From: RPQJ01 sp963793005
Lineage (GTDB): Bacteria; Pseudomonadota; Gammaproteobacteria; Steroidobacterales; Steroidobacteraceae
Length of the DNA stretch: 64,000 nt
NCBI GenBank assembly: GCA_963793005.1
Contig: CAWBYP010000002.1
Location: forward strand, 1,798,001-1,862,000
Reading direction: 5' to 3'
The notes under the pieces were generated by a model, which worked only from the letters and a program-made list of their open reading frames with translations, searched no databases and was not told the DNA's origin. Positions within the stretch are counted from its first letter, which is position 1. Each line of letters begins with the position of its first letter. Positions 36,681 to 45,683 of this stretch are shown here, one piece after another. The translations under genes were made by a program, and so were the position numbers.

Positions 36681-37649
36681 TCAGCAGCGATCCAGCCAGA
36701 CCTCGAGCCCGGCGGTGTTCAGTCGCACGTCGTCGTCGATCAGCAGGTGCCGTTGCTGATCGCTCAACCGGCAGCCGTGGGCGTCGAGTCGGGCGTCGAA
36801 ATACGCATACATGTCGGCTGCGATCCGGGCGCCGCGATCCGCCGCCGCAGAATGCTGGCGGGCGATATGTACCAGCGTGTCGATGTTGTCGTGCAGGTCG
36901 CGCTCGAGGCGCTCGAGCTGGTCAACCGGCCCGAAGTGCGTCTGGAAGACCCGTCGGGGACCATAGGACATCAGCCGCCTTACGGTCGAATGCAGGGCCT
37001 CGGGGTCGAATTGCACCGGCGTGGTCGTGGGCAGCATGAACGGGCCCGATTCCGTGTCGAGTTCACGGTAGCAGATTCCGAAGTTGTCGCCGGCGAACAC
37101 GGCGCGGTGGTCGAGATCGACCGGACAGTGGTGGTGCTTTGCATGACCGGGTGCGTCGAAGAACTCGAAAGTCCTGTGGCCCAGGCGTATGCGCTGCCGG
37201 TCCTCGGTGACGAGCACGCGCTCCGCCCGGATCGGCAGCAGCTCGCCATAGAGCTCGCGGTACTTCGCCTCGCCGTAGACCGCTATGGACCCGGCAATCA
37301 GCCTGGCAGGGTCGATCAGGTGCGGAGCGCCGCGCGGATGCAGCACCGCCATTGCGTTGGGCAGCGCCGCGATCAATTGCCCGGCGCCGCCCGCATGGTC
37401 GAGGTGCACGTGTGTCAGGAATACGTAGTCCACCTGGTCGCGCGCAATCCCGAGCTCGTCGAGCGCAGCCAGCAGCCGCGGTGCCGCCGGGGCGGCACCG
37501 GTATCCACGAATGCCGCGCGACCGTCGTCCACGACCAGGTGGCTCGCGGCTAGTCCGGGTCGCACGTAAAGCGTATCGATCAGGTAGACGCCGTCTCCGA
37601 GCGGGACGGCGAGGGGAGCGGAGCTGGGCGTGGCAGGCACTCTGGACAT
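36681..37649 (-). CDS. MBL-fold metallohydrolase
   Basis: A 322-residue metallo-beta-lactamase-fold hydrolase. Zinc ligands are in FLTHVHLDHAGG (His80, His82, Asp84, His85), then FFDAPGHAKHHHCP and AVFAGDNFG, with a later His in VFQTHFGPVDQ. The extra C-terminal helical part (about 235-322) is like the glyoxalase II-like or lactonase-like uncharacterised group rather than a true lactamase. Cytoplasmic, no signal peptide. Substrate unknown. It lies between the AcuI-like gene and cytochrome c4, bounded upstream by a terminator. Confidence 0.85.
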   Translation of the reverse strand: MSRVPATPSSAPLAVPLGDGVYLIDTLYVRPGLAASHLVVDDGRAAFVDTGAAPAAPRLLAALDELGIARDQVDYVFLTHVHLDHAGGAGQLIAALPNAMAVLHPRGAPHLIDPARLIAGSIAVYGEAKYRELYGELLPIRAERVLVTEDRQRIRLGHRTFEFFDAPGHAKHHHCPVDLDHRAVFAGDNFGICYRELDTESGPFMLPTTTPVQFDPEALHSTVRRLMSYGPRRVFQTHFGPVDQLERLERDLHDNIDTLVHIARQHSAAADRGARIAADMYAYFDARLDAHGCRLSDQQRHLLIDDDVRLNTAGLEVWLDRC

Positions 37650-37704
37650 CGGCTACGGCGCGGGCACTCTGGTTCCAGCCAGTAAGACTGCGGTCTCGGT
37701 GCTG

Positions 37705-37737
37705 CGAAAACAAGAAGGCCGGGTCTGCCCGGCCTTC
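37705..37737 (-). terminator. Rho-independent terminator after the cytochrome gene
   Basis: On the minus strand a perfect 10-bp stem, GAAGGCCGGG and CCCGGCCTTC, with a four-base loop, is followed by TTGTTTT. It lies 29 bases past the cytochrome c stop and separates it from the MBL gene. Confidence 0.9.
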
Positions 37738-37765
37738 TCCTGTCATCCCAGGCGGTTGTGCTGCC

Positions 37766-38395
37766 TCAGGTGCCCGGGCACTTGCCGGCCTTGCGGATTT
37801 CGTCCGTAGAACAGAGGCTCGGGCGCTGGCTGGAGTAGTAACGCGCAAGCGCCTCGATGTCGGCGTCGGTCAGCGAGGTCGCCATGCCGCCCATTACTGG
37901 ATTCTTGCGCTGCCCCGCGCGATAGGCCTTAAGAGCCTGCTCGATGTAGTCGGCGTGCTGGCCGGCGAGGTTCGGGTACTCCGGCAGGATGCCGATGCCG
38001 TCACCGCCATGGCAGGCGACGCAGGTCTGGCCGGCCTTGGGCGCCGTGCCGACTGCGTGACCGCCCGGCTTGAGCTCCTGGCCGCTCAGGTAGGCGGCCA
38101 TGTCCTGCATGTCCTGGTCCGTCATCGTGACGGCCTGGGCGTGCATCGTGGCGTGCGGGCGATTCTGGGAGGCATATTCCTTGAGCGCCACGACCAGGTA
38201 CGCGGCGTGCTGCCCGCCGAGCTTCGGCACGCTGTAGACGGGATAGGCGTTGTTGTAGTTCGGGATGCCGTGGCAACCCTGGCAGGTGTAGGCCAACTTG
38301 GCGCCGCGTGCCGCATCCGCGGCTGAGGCCAGGGCGGGTGCGATCAGCGCCACGATGGTCAGGCTCAGTGTGAGCCAGGCCGATCTCGAGATCAT
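37766..38395 (-). CDS. diheme cytochrome c (c4-like)
   Basis: A 209-residue periplasmic protein. Signal peptide MISRSAWLTLSLTIVALIAP with cleavage near ASAADAA; two heme sites CQGCH (residues 38-42) and CVACH (125-129), each in a cytochrome c domain with a downstream Met ligand (AVTMTDQDM and PVMGGMATSL). The repeat of PKLGGQHAAYL and PNLAGQHADYI shows the internal duplication of cytochrome c4, which carries electrons to terminal oxidases. Size matches c4. Confidence 0.92.
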   Translation of the reverse strand: MISRSAWLTLSLTIVALIAPALASAADAARGAKLAYTCQGCHGIPNYNNAYPVYSVPKLGGQHAAYLVVALKEYASQNRPHATMHAQAVTMTDQDMQDMAAYLSGQELKPGGHAVGTAPKAGQTCVACHGGDGIGILPEYPNLAGQHADYIEQALKAYRAGQRKNPVMGGMATSLTDADIEALARYYSSQRPSLCSTDEIRKAGKCPGT

Positions 38396-38555
38396 TTTAT
38401 GCTCCGTGCGGCAGTCGGCCTCCCCCGGGCCGAAGGGCCGGCATGTTAATCAAAAGCGTTTGCGTAGTCGAATGGCGCCCGGAAGGGATGAATGCCCCAC
38501 GCGAATGTCATAGTCTCAGGGACGATCAGAGACCCAGGCTTAAAAGGAGCTAGCC

Positions 38556-39278
38556 ATGACGATGCGCGCGGTCATTTTGTCCGGCCTGCTGGCCGCGTTG
38601 GCGATTCCGACAGGGTCGGCGCTGGCCGGAAGCGAGCGCCCGGGCACGATTGCAGTCAGTGGACAGGGCGAGGTAACGGCCCAGCCGGACATGGCCCGCG
38701 TGACGCTGGGCGTCGAGGCCCGCCGCCCGGGCCTGCCCGATGCACGCACGACGGTCACCGCAGCCGTAGACCGCTTGCTGGCGCTGACCAGGGAACTTGG
38801 CATCGACCCGAAATACGTCAACGCGACCGGCTTGCAGGTACAGCCCGACTACACCTGGAACCAGGAGGCCCGAAAGCAGGAGTTGCAGGGATACGTGGTC
38901 AGCCGCCAGGTCGAAGTGGAACTGCGCGATCTCGAAAAGCTTGGCACCCTGATGGAACGAGCGGTCAGTGCAGGAGCGAACCAGGTCGGCGGCGCTATGC
39001 TGGACTCGACCCGCCGCAAGGAACTCGAGCGGCAGGCGATGGCTCTTGCCGTCCAGGACGCACGTCTGAACGCAGAGACGCTGGCCCGTGCGGCCGGTGC
39101 CGAACTCGGCGCGGTGCGCACGCTGAATGCTTCCTCGTCGCCGCCGCAGATGCCGATGTACCGCATGGCAGCGGCGGACATGTCTGCTGGCGCGCCGCCG
39201 CCCGAGACGACGTACCAGGCAGGCGACATGACGTTCACGGCGCGCGTCTCGGCCGAGTACGATCTGGTTGCAAAGTAA
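38556..39278 (+). CDS. SIMPL (DUF541) domain exported protein
   Basis: A 240-residue protein with a signal peptide (MTMRAVILSGLLAALAIPTG, cut near SALA). Mature sequence starts TIAVSGQGEVTAQPDMARVT, the opening of SIMPL/DUF541 proteins, and continues LQVQPDYTWNQEARKQELQG, ELRDLEKLGTLMERAVSAGA and FTARVSAEYDLVAK. These periplasmic or outer-membrane proteins form oligomers and have roles in envelope stress and oxidative protection in some species. AAAAGGAG precedes the start. It stands alone and is followed by a weak terminator. Confidence 0.88.
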   Translation: MTMRAVILSGLLAALAIPTGSALAGSERPGTIAVSGQGEVTAQPDMARVTLGVEARRPGLPDARTTVTAAVDRLLALTRELGIDPKYVNATGLQVQPDYTWNQEARKQELQGYVVSRQVEVELRDLEKLGTLMERAVSAGANQVGGAMLDSTRRKELERQAMALAVQDARLNAETLARAAGAELGAVRTLNASSSPPQMPMYRMAAADMSAGAPPPETTYQAGDMTFTARVSAEYDLVAK

Positions 39279-39296
39279 TCAAAATTTTGTGAAAAG

Positions 39297-39319
39297 AAAG
39301 CCTTAGTCCACTGGCTTTT
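39297..39319 (+). terminator. weak terminator after the SIMPL gene
   Basis: AAAGCC and GGCTTTT arms flank a 10-base loop, followed by a short T run, in an AT-rich stretch. The stem is short, so this is a moderate call. Confidence 0.45.
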
Positions 39320-39440
39320 CGATGCTGATAGTCAAAACAAAATGACCTGACAATCGACCGCTGAGGGCGCACGAAAACCGGCGGGCAGCTGTTGGGGCAG
39401 GGACTGGGGTGCGAGGCTGGGCCGGCCCCGAGGAGCTGGA

Positions 39441-39728
39441 TCAACCGGGCAGGCGATCCACGATCAGAACCGCGCCGTCCACCCCGGTGACGCGGACTTT
39501 CGCGCCGGCCGGCGTGTCCGGCCCGCGGAGGCTCCAGCGTCGCCCCCCGAGCTTCGCCCGGCCTTCGCCTTCCTGGATGGCGCCGGTCAGGGTCACTACC
39601 TGGCCGATGTAGCGCTGGCCGATCCTGTGCGGAGCCGTCGGGCTCTGCAGGTCGCGCTGCTGGATCCGGTACTCACGCCAGAAATACAGCGCGAAGACCG
39701 ACGAGGCGAATAGTGCGAACCAGACCAT
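39441..39728 (-). CDS. NfeD-like small membrane protein
   Basis: A 95-residue protein with an N-terminal membrane helix (MVWFALFASSVFALYFW) and a C-terminal OB-like beta barrel similar to the soluble part of NfeD: GQVVTLTGAIQEGEGRAKLG, RRWSLRGPDTPAGAKVRVTG and DGAVLIVDRLPG. Full NfeD has four helices, so this is a shortened form. NfeD works with stomatin-like proteins in membrane quality control; no stomatin gene is near. Family call is from the barrel pattern. Confidence 0.65.
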   Translation of the reverse strand: MVWFALFASSVFALYFWREYRIQQRDLQSPTAPHRIGQRYIGQVVTLTGAIQEGEGRAKLGGRRWSLRGPDTPAGAKVRVTGVDGAVLIVDRLPG

Positions 39729-39824
39729 TTGGTATTTCGACGAATTGTTTGCGCGATCGTGCCTGTGGCGCCTGCAGTCCTCAACTCAAGCCTGCCCGGC
39801 GATCCCAGTTCTGTGACGCGGCGC

Positions 39825-41480
39825 TCATTCGGCCTCGAGGCGGCTCAAGTCCTTGCTGTACTGGACGTTCATGACGTTGTCGTGCCAACCGTGAATGTAT
39901 GGCTTCACCAGGTGCTTGTTGACGTAAAAATAGAGCGGCAGGACCGGCGTGTCGGCCAGCATCACCCGCTCGGATTCCTCGAGCAGCGCACGGCGGCGGA
40001 CCGGGTCCGGCTGGCGGGTTGCCTCCGCCAGCAGTTCGTCGTACCTCGGATTCGAATACCCGGTCAGGTTTATCCCGAAGCCGGTCTGCAGCAGCTGCAG
40101 GAACGAGTAGGCATCGTTGTAGTCGCCGACCCAGCTCGAACGGAACACCTCGGTGTCCTTGCGAGCCTGGATCGTCTGCAGCAACGCGCGGAATTCCTCC
40201 GCATACAGGGTGGTCTTCACGCCCAGTGCCTCTTTCCACATGGCGGCGACCGCGACAGCCAGGCGATTGTGGACCTCGCCGGTGTTGTAGCGGATCTCCA
40301 CGTCCAGCGGCTGGGCATCCGAGTAGCCCGCCTTGCGGTAAAGCTCACGCGCCTCCGCCACGCGCTCGGCGTAGGGACGGGACGCATAGTCGAACTGCTG
40401 CGGCGTGTAGTCTGCAACTCCGCGCGGCACCCACCCGTAGGCTGGCGCCTCGCCCAGGCCCGTCACTGAGGTCGCAAGCCGGTCGCGGTCGATCACCAGC
40501 GACAAGGCCCGGCGCAGGCCGGGCCGGTCCTTGAACGGCGGGCGGGTCACATTGAAGCCGTAGTAATACACGCTCAGCTGCGGCGAGATGTGCAGCTCGC
40601 CCGGCAGGTTCTCGCGGATCCACGCGAACTGCTGCTGCGGGACGACGTAGGTGACGTCGAGCTGGCCGGCGCGGTACAGGCGGAATTCTGCACTCGGGTC
40701 CGCCTGGTGGACGAACCGCACGCGGTCGACGCGGGTCGCTGCGTCGTTCCAGTAGTGACTGTTGCGGGTGAGGTCAACCTGCGAGCCAATGACCCAGTCT
40801 GCAAGGACGAACGCCCCGTTCGAGACGAGGTTGCCCGGCTTCGCGTACGAGCCAGCGAACTTCTCGAGCGATGGGCCGTGGACCGGGAACGTGCCCGGCT
40901 GCGCAAGCAGCCCGAGCAGGTACGGCGCGGGATTCCGCAGCCGAATGACAACCGTACGGTCATCTGGGGCGCTGACACCGAGTTCTGCCGCAGGTTGCTC
41001 ACCGCGGGTGATCTCGACGGCATTCACCACCGGCTCGAGGATCTGCGCGTAAGGCGATGCAGTCGCCGGATCGACGAGACGGCGCATACCCGCCACGTAG
41101 TCCCCCGCCACCACCGGATCGCCGTTCGACCACCGCAGCCCGTCGCGAAGGTGAAATCGGTACTCGAGGCCGTCTCCGGCCACCGTCCAGCCATCGGCCG
41201 CAGCTGGCACCGCGCCACCGTCCGGCCCCACGGCCGTCAGGCCTTCGAATGCATCACGCAGGATGTTGAACGCCCCGTCGGTGCGGGCCTTCTGAGGATC
41301 GAGCGTGTCAGGCTCCGGCCCGTTGCCGCGCGTAAGCATGCCCGCCGCGGTCGCCGTCGGTGTCTTGCCTGCGGGCTGCGACTTCCCGTCTCCACCTCCG
41401 CAAGCCACAAGCCCGAGCAGTGCAGCCGAGACGAATATCGCCTGCAGGCCGCGGCCGATCAGCTGGAGGGGATATCGCAT
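39825..41480 (-). CDS. OppA-type peptide-binding lipoprotein
   Basis: A 551-residue SBP_bac_5 family protein. Lipobox LLGLVAC places the lipid-modified Cys at residue 27. Mature part has GNGPEPDTLDPQKARTDGAF near the N terminus, FHLRDGLRWSNGDPVVAGDY, and DAYSFLQLLQTGFGINLTGY with the family's mid-protein contact points, and ends YVNKHLVKPYIHGWHDNV. It should bind oligopeptides in the periplasm for an ABC importer; no permease or ATPase genes are in the window, so it may serve remote transporters. 47 bases downstream of mnmG. Confidence 0.92.
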   Translation of the reverse strand: MRYPLQLIGRGLQAIFVSAALLGLVACGGGDGKSQPAGKTPTATAAGMLTRGNGPEPDTLDPQKARTDGAFNILRDAFEGLTAVGPDGGAVPAAADGWTVAGDGLEYRFHLRDGLRWSNGDPVVAGDYVAGMRRLVDPATASPYAQILEPVVNAVEITRGEQPAAELGVSAPDDRTVVIRLRNPAPYLLGLLAQPGTFPVHGPSLEKFAGSYAKPGNLVSNGAFVLADWVIGSQVDLTRNSHYWNDAATRVDRVRFVHQADPSAEFRLYRAGQLDVTYVVPQQQFAWIRENLPGELHISPQLSVYYYGFNVTRPPFKDRPGLRRALSLVIDRDRLATSVTGLGEAPAYGWVPRGVADYTPQQFDYASRPYAERVAEARELYRKAGYSDAQPLDVEIRYNTGEVHNRLAVAVAAMWKEALGVKTTLYAEEFRALLQTIQARKDTEVFRSSWVGDYNDAYSFLQLLQTGFGINLTGYSNPRYDELLAEATRQPDPVRRRALLEESERVMLADTPVLPLYFYVNKHLVKPYIHGWHDNVMNVQYSKDLSRLEAE

Positions 41481-41527
41481 GGTGGCACGATGGTAAGCGA
41501 TGGCGTCGGGGCCGGTCGCGCTGCTGC

Positions 41528-43453
41528 TCAGCGCGAGCCCATCGCGCGCGGTGACCCGGTCAGCCGGTCGGCGTAGCGCTTGAGATGGATGAGCAGCAGC
41601 GAGGTCGCGGCCGGCGTGACGCCTGGAATTCGCGCCGCCTGTCCCAGCGTGGCCGGTCGATGCTCGAGCAGGCGCTGTCGCACTTCGTTCGACAGTCCGC
41701 GAACCTCCGCGTAGTCCAGGTCCTCCGGCAGGATCGTCTGCTCGTTGCGCCGCTGCCGCTCGATCTCGTCGGCCTGGCGGTCGATGTAGCCGGTGTACTT
41801 CGCCTGCACATCCACGGCGAGCGGAACCTGTGCCGCGAGGCGCTCGTCGTCGTGCCAGTCACCGTCGCCCCGCCCCACGATCAAGCTGACGGCTTCGTGA
41901 CTCACCCCGGGGCGCCGTAGTAGCTCGAACGCACGCTGCTCGCGGGCCAGCTGACCGACGTACGGCTCAGCGCGATCGGCCTCGACCGTGCCGGGACGCA
42001 CCCAGGCGGCGTTCAGGCGCGCGAGCTCCCGGTCCACGGCCTCGCGCTTGCGCTCGAAGAACCGCCAGCGCTCGTCGTCCACCAGGCCGAGCTCGCGCCC
42101 GGCCGGCGTCAGGCGCAGGTCGGCATTGTCCTCGCGCAGTGTCAGACGGTATTCCGCACGGCTGGTGAACATGCGGTAGGGCTCTGGCGCGCCGCGGGTG
42201 ATCAGGTCGTCGATCATCACGCCGATGTAGGCGTCGCCGCGCCCCGGCCACCAGGGCTCGCGCCCGAGCACGGCGAGCGCTGCATTGGTGCCTGCTACGA
42301 GTCCCTGCGCCGCCGCCTCCTCGTAGCCGGTCGTGCCGTTGATCTGGCCCGCGAAGTAGAGGCCGGGCAGGTGCCGGGTCTCCAGCGTAGGGCGAAGATC
42401 ACGCGGGTCAAAGAAGTCGTATTCGATCGCGTAGCCGGGACGCGTGATCCGCGCCTGCTCGAAGCCACGGATGCTGCGCACGAATTCCAGCTGCACGTCG
42501 AACGGCAGGCTGGTCGAGATGCCGTTCGGGTAGATCTCGTGCGTGTCGAGCCCCTCGGGTTCGATGAAGACCTGGTGCGAACCGCGCTCCGCGAAGCGCA
42601 CGACCTTGTCCTCGACCGACGGACAATAGCGGGGGCCCACACCCTCGATCACTCCCGTGAACATCGGCGAACGGTCGGTGCCCGCGCGAATGATCTCGTG
42701 CGTCCGTTCGTTGGTCGCCGTGATGTAGCAAGGCGCCTGTCGCGGGTGATCGGCGCGCAGGCCAAGGAACGAAAATACCGGACGTGGCTCGTCGCCGTGC
42801 TGCACGACCAGTTCCGAGTAGTCGACGCTGCGTCCGTCGATGCGCGGCGGCGTACCGGTCTTCAGGCGCCCGACGCGAAACGGCATTGCCCGGAGTTTCT
42901 CGGCCAGGCGATTCGACGGCGGGTCGCCCGCGCGTCCGCCGGCGTACTGGTCCAGTCCCACGTGGATGCGTCCGCCCAGGAAGGTGCCCACGGTCAGCAC
43001 GACCGCGCTTGCCTTGAATTCCACGCCGACCTGCGTAACCACGCCCGTGACCCGGTCACCCTCGATGCGCAGGTCCGATACCTCCTGCTGGAACAGGCTC
43101 AAGTTCGGCTGGTTCTCGATCAGGCCGCGAATCGCGCGCTTGTAGAGCTGCCGATCGGCCTGCGCCCGGGTGGCGCGCACGGCCGGGCCCTTGCTCGCGT
43201 TCAGCGTGCGGAACTGTATGCCGGCACGGTCGGTCGCACGGGCCATCGCGCCGCCCAGCGCGTCGATCTCGCGCACCAGGTGTCCTTTGCCGATGCCGCC
43301 GACTGCCGGGTTGCAGCTCATCTGGCCCAGCGACTCGATGCTCTGCGTCACCAGCAGCGTGCGGCAGCCCATCCGCGCGGCGGCAAGTGCCGCCTCGGTT
43401 CCGGCGTGGCCGCCGCCGACCACGATGACATCGAAGCTTTCCGCCGGATTCAT
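41528..43453 (-). CDS. mnmG: tRNA U34 carboxymethylaminomethyl modification enzyme
   Basis: A 641-residue FAD enzyme (GidA) that with MnmE adds cmnm5 to tRNA wobble uridine. The FAD motif is VIVVGGGHAGTEAALAA; conserved stretches include SCNPAVGGIGKGHLVREIDA, GRLKTGTPPRIDGRSVDY and GQINGTTGYEEAAAQGL. Ends in the helical MnmE-binding part PATLGQAARIPGVTPAATSL. GGAAG upstream supports the ATG at 43453; the frame continues to 43663 through the neighbouring gene. It is separated from both mnmE and rsmG by extra genes. Confidence 0.97.
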   Translation of the reverse strand: MNPAESFDVIVVGGGHAGTEAALAAARMGCRTLLVTQSIESLGQMSCNPAVGGIGKGHLVREIDALGGAMARATDRAGIQFRTLNASKGPAVRATRAQADRQLYKRAIRGLIENQPNLSLFQQEVSDLRIEGDRVTGVVTQVGVEFKASAVVLTVGTFLGGRIHVGLDQYAGGRAGDPPSNRLAEKLRAMPFRVGRLKTGTPPRIDGRSVDYSELVVQHGDEPRPVFSFLGLRADHPRQAPCYITATNERTHEIIRAGTDRSPMFTGVIEGVGPRYCPSVEDKVVRFAERGSHQVFIEPEGLDTHEIYPNGISTSLPFDVQLEFVRSIRGFEQARITRPGYAIEYDFFDPRDLRPTLETRHLPGLYFAGQINGTTGYEEAAAQGLVAGTNAALAVLGREPWWPGRGDAYIGVMIDDLITRGAPEPYRMFTSRAEYRLTLREDNADLRLTPAGRELGLVDDERWRFFERKREAVDRELARLNAAWVRPGTVEADRAEPYVGQLAREQRAFELLRRPGVSHEAVSLIVGRGDGDWHDDERLAAQVPLAVDVQAKYTGYIDRQADEIERQRRNEQTILPEDLDYAEVRGLSNEVRQRLLEHRPATLGQAARIPGVTPAATSLLLIHLKRYADRLTGSPRAMGSR

Positions 43454-43893
43454 GAGGCGCTTCCAGAAAGGGCGCTCATTGTATGCGCCGGGCGGATGCG
43501 CGCGGGCGTCTGGCTGGCCGCAGCGCCCGAAGTCATCCGCTGGAAGGCCGAAAGCCTCGAGGCCGCAAAGCGACGGGCATGCCGCTCGTAGCGGTTCTCG
43601 ACGTATCCCCGTCGCAGCCACTCGACCAGGTATCGCCAGGTGGTCAGGCGGCCGCGATTCCATTGCCGCATCACGTGGTAGTACTCGTGCAGGATCAGCG
43701 CGGGATCGGACACGAATTCGCTGGCCGGGCCTGCAAGCAGGATGCGATTGCGTCGCGTGGTTGCACGCGCACCAAGGTGCAGCCGCGCATACCAGGATTT
43801 CTCGACAAGCACGACGTCGTCCACCGGGGCACCGAGCAGTCGCTCGAGCGCCGCGCGCTGGGCGGCGGAAAGAACCTCGCGCGTGCGGGTCAT
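43450..43893 (-). CDS. small putative zinc metallopeptidase (HExxH)
   Basis: A 147-residue protein with LILHEYYHVMRQW, a HExxH zinc-peptidase-type motif at residues 69-73, and ENRYERHARRFAA about 30 residues later providing a possible Glu ligand. This resembles the DUF4157-like or SprT-like small metallopeptidase-like proteins. No signal peptide. The tail after 115 is low complexity. Its stop overlaps mnmG by four bases, so it is translated just before mnmG. Activity is an inference from the motif alone. Confidence 0.6.
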   Translation of the reverse strand: MTRTREVLSAAQRAALERLLGAPVDDVVLVEKSWYARLHLGARATTRRNRILLAGPASEFVSDPALILHEYYHVMRQWNRGRLTTWRYLVEWLRRGYVENRYERHARRFAASRLSAFQRMTSGAAASQTPARIRPAHTMSALSGSAS

Positions 43894-43936
43894 GAAAGTG
43901 GAAACAATGGGGCGTGCGCGGCGGTCATGGGCGCGT

Positions 43937-45538
43937 TCACGCCACCTTGCGACGCGATCGCTGCTTCACGCCGCGCTTCTTCGCGACCTTGCGTGCCTTG
44001 CCGGTCTTACTGGACTTCGCACTCTTTCGAGCCTCGGCGCGCGGGGTACGCGGCCCGGTCGGCGGCGAATTGGCAAGTCCAACCCGGGCGGCTGCAGCCT
44101 TCAGTTCCTCGAAGCTCTCGCGCAGACAGTCGGCGAAGTATGCCGGGTCGGGCAGCATCTCGCGGCAGGACACGGCGCAGATCCACATCGTGCCCGCGTA
44201 ACTGAAACCGGTGACGTTGAGGCCCAATCCGTGGGTCGGGATGCTGATCGGCGAGTAATTCACCAGTCGGGCGCCCGCCATGTAGAGCGGCACGTCCGGT
44301 CCACGGACGTTTGAAACGATGAGCCCTATGCGTGGTGGATGAACATAGCGGGCGAGCGTCTGCGAAACGAGGTTCGGCACGTACTCCATCAGGTCGCGGG
44401 CGAACTCCTTGCCGATCGCGTCGGTCAGTGCCTTCGACGACCTGGCGCCGTCGCGGATCGCGCGCAGCCGCTCCACCGGGTCCGCGACATCGGTGCCCAC
44501 CGACATGACGGCCATGCCAACCTGGTTGCCCCGGTCGCCACCCTTGTCGGCCCCGCGAAGTGAAATCGGCACCATCGCCGACATGGTCGCTTCGGGAAGT
44601 TCCTTCTTGCCCTGCAGGTAGATGCGCAGCGCGCCACCGACGATGCACAGGAACATGTCGTTGATGGTCACGTCGCCGACCTGCTGGCGGACCGCCTTGA
44701 ACTCGGAGAGCGGCAGGCCCACGGCTTCGAACACGCGGTGCGCCGACACATCACCGCTGAAGCGGGTCTGCGGCGGCATCTTCGGCAACAGCGACCCAAG
44801 GTCGCCGGACAACAGGCCACGCAGGCCCTGCATGCTGAACGCGCCCTCGCCGGCCAGCCTGGTGACGGCCTCGACACCGAGCGCGCCGAGCCGGCGCGCG
44901 GTGTCGAAGGAGAATTTCGCGAGTCCGGGCACGCGCTCGACCTGGTGCACCAGCGCGCGGGAATACAGCTCGATGGCCGTTGGTTCTCGATCCACGTGGA
45001 AGCGCTGCTGCTCCGGCTCAGCGTCGAAGTCCAGCGGGTCGGCCGTGACCGAGTGCAGCGCCTTCAGCAGTTCGGTGCCGGACTCACCATCGACCAGGGC
45101 GTGGTGCATCTTGCTGTACAGGGCGAAGCTGCCTTTCGGCACGCCGGGAATGTTGTGCAGCCCCTCGATCACGTAGGCCTCCCACAGCGGCCTGCTTCGG
45201 TCCAGCGGCCTCGAGTGGAGCCGCGCCACCTGGATGCAGAGCTGGCGCCAGTCGCCAGGCTGCGGCAGCGCGATGTGCCGCACGTGGAACTCGACGTCGA
45301 AGCCCGGGTCCTCGATCCAGTACGGGCGGTCCAGCGACAAAGGCACCGTCACCAGCCGGCGACGGAACGGCGGGAACTGCTCGAGCCGCGAGGCGAAGAA
45401 CTTGAGCACGTCCTTGAACCGCACGCCGCCGCCCGGCGCTGTGGACGGATCGTAGATCGCGAGCGACGCGACATGCATGAAATTGCTGCCGTGCTCGATC
45501 TGCAGGAACATCGTGTCGGCGCCTGATAGTTGTTTCAT
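43937..45538 (-). CDS. WS/DGAT-type wax ester synthase/diacylglycerol acyltransferase
   Basis: A 533-residue acyltransferase. The catalytic motif HHALVDG is at residues 145-151, and the N-terminal LSGADTMFLQIEHGSNFMHV, PPFRRRLV, and the C-terminal SNVRGPDVPLYMAGARLVNY segment are standard for the family. It esterifies acyl-CoA to alcohols or diacylglycerol, making wax esters or triacylglycerol. The last ~36 residues are Lys/Arg/Ser/Ala-rich (ARKSAKSSKTGKARKVAKKR), unusual for the family. The ATG at 45538 is chosen over a GTG at 45562. It lies between mnmE and the metallopeptidase gene. Confidence 0.9.
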   Translation of the reverse strand: MKQLSGADTMFLQIEHGSNFMHVASLAIYDPSTAPGGGVRFKDVLKFFASRLEQFPPFRRRLVTVPLSLDRPYWIEDPGFDVEFHVRHIALPQPGDWRQLCIQVARLHSRPLDRSRPLWEAYVIEGLHNIPGVPKGSFALYSKMHHALVDGESGTELLKALHSVTADPLDFDAEPEQQRFHVDREPTAIELYSRALVHQVERVPGLAKFSFDTARRLGALGVEAVTRLAGEGAFSMQGLRGLLSGDLGSLLPKMPPQTRFSGDVSAHRVFEAVGLPLSEFKAVRQQVGDVTINDMFLCIVGGALRIYLQGKKELPEATMSAMVPISLRGADKGGDRGNQVGMAVMSVGTDVADPVERLRAIRDGARSSKALTDAIGKEFARDLMEYVPNLVSQTLARYVHPPRIGLIVSNVRGPDVPLYMAGARLVNYSPISIPTHGLGLNVTGFSYAGTMWICAVSCREMLPDPAYFADCLRESFEELKAAAARVGLANSPPTGPRTPRAEARKSAKSSKTGKARKVAKKRGVKQRSRRKVA

Positions 45539-45683
45539 GTGCTTGTCGCTGCCGGATAGCACTGCAGCCAGTTGACGAAAAGGGGGGAGTGAGCCTACTG
45601 GCCGCGGGCCGGGGAGTCCATCGGGCGACGCGAAGGAGTTCGCCAGCTCGAACGATCGTTGGCGACCGACAGGCAGGCGACCG

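Noticed and set aside
44989..45002. GATCCACGTGGAAG as a third parS site
   Set aside because: Two of the 14 core bases differ, one in each arm, and it lies inside the WS/DGAT coding sequence with no other support.
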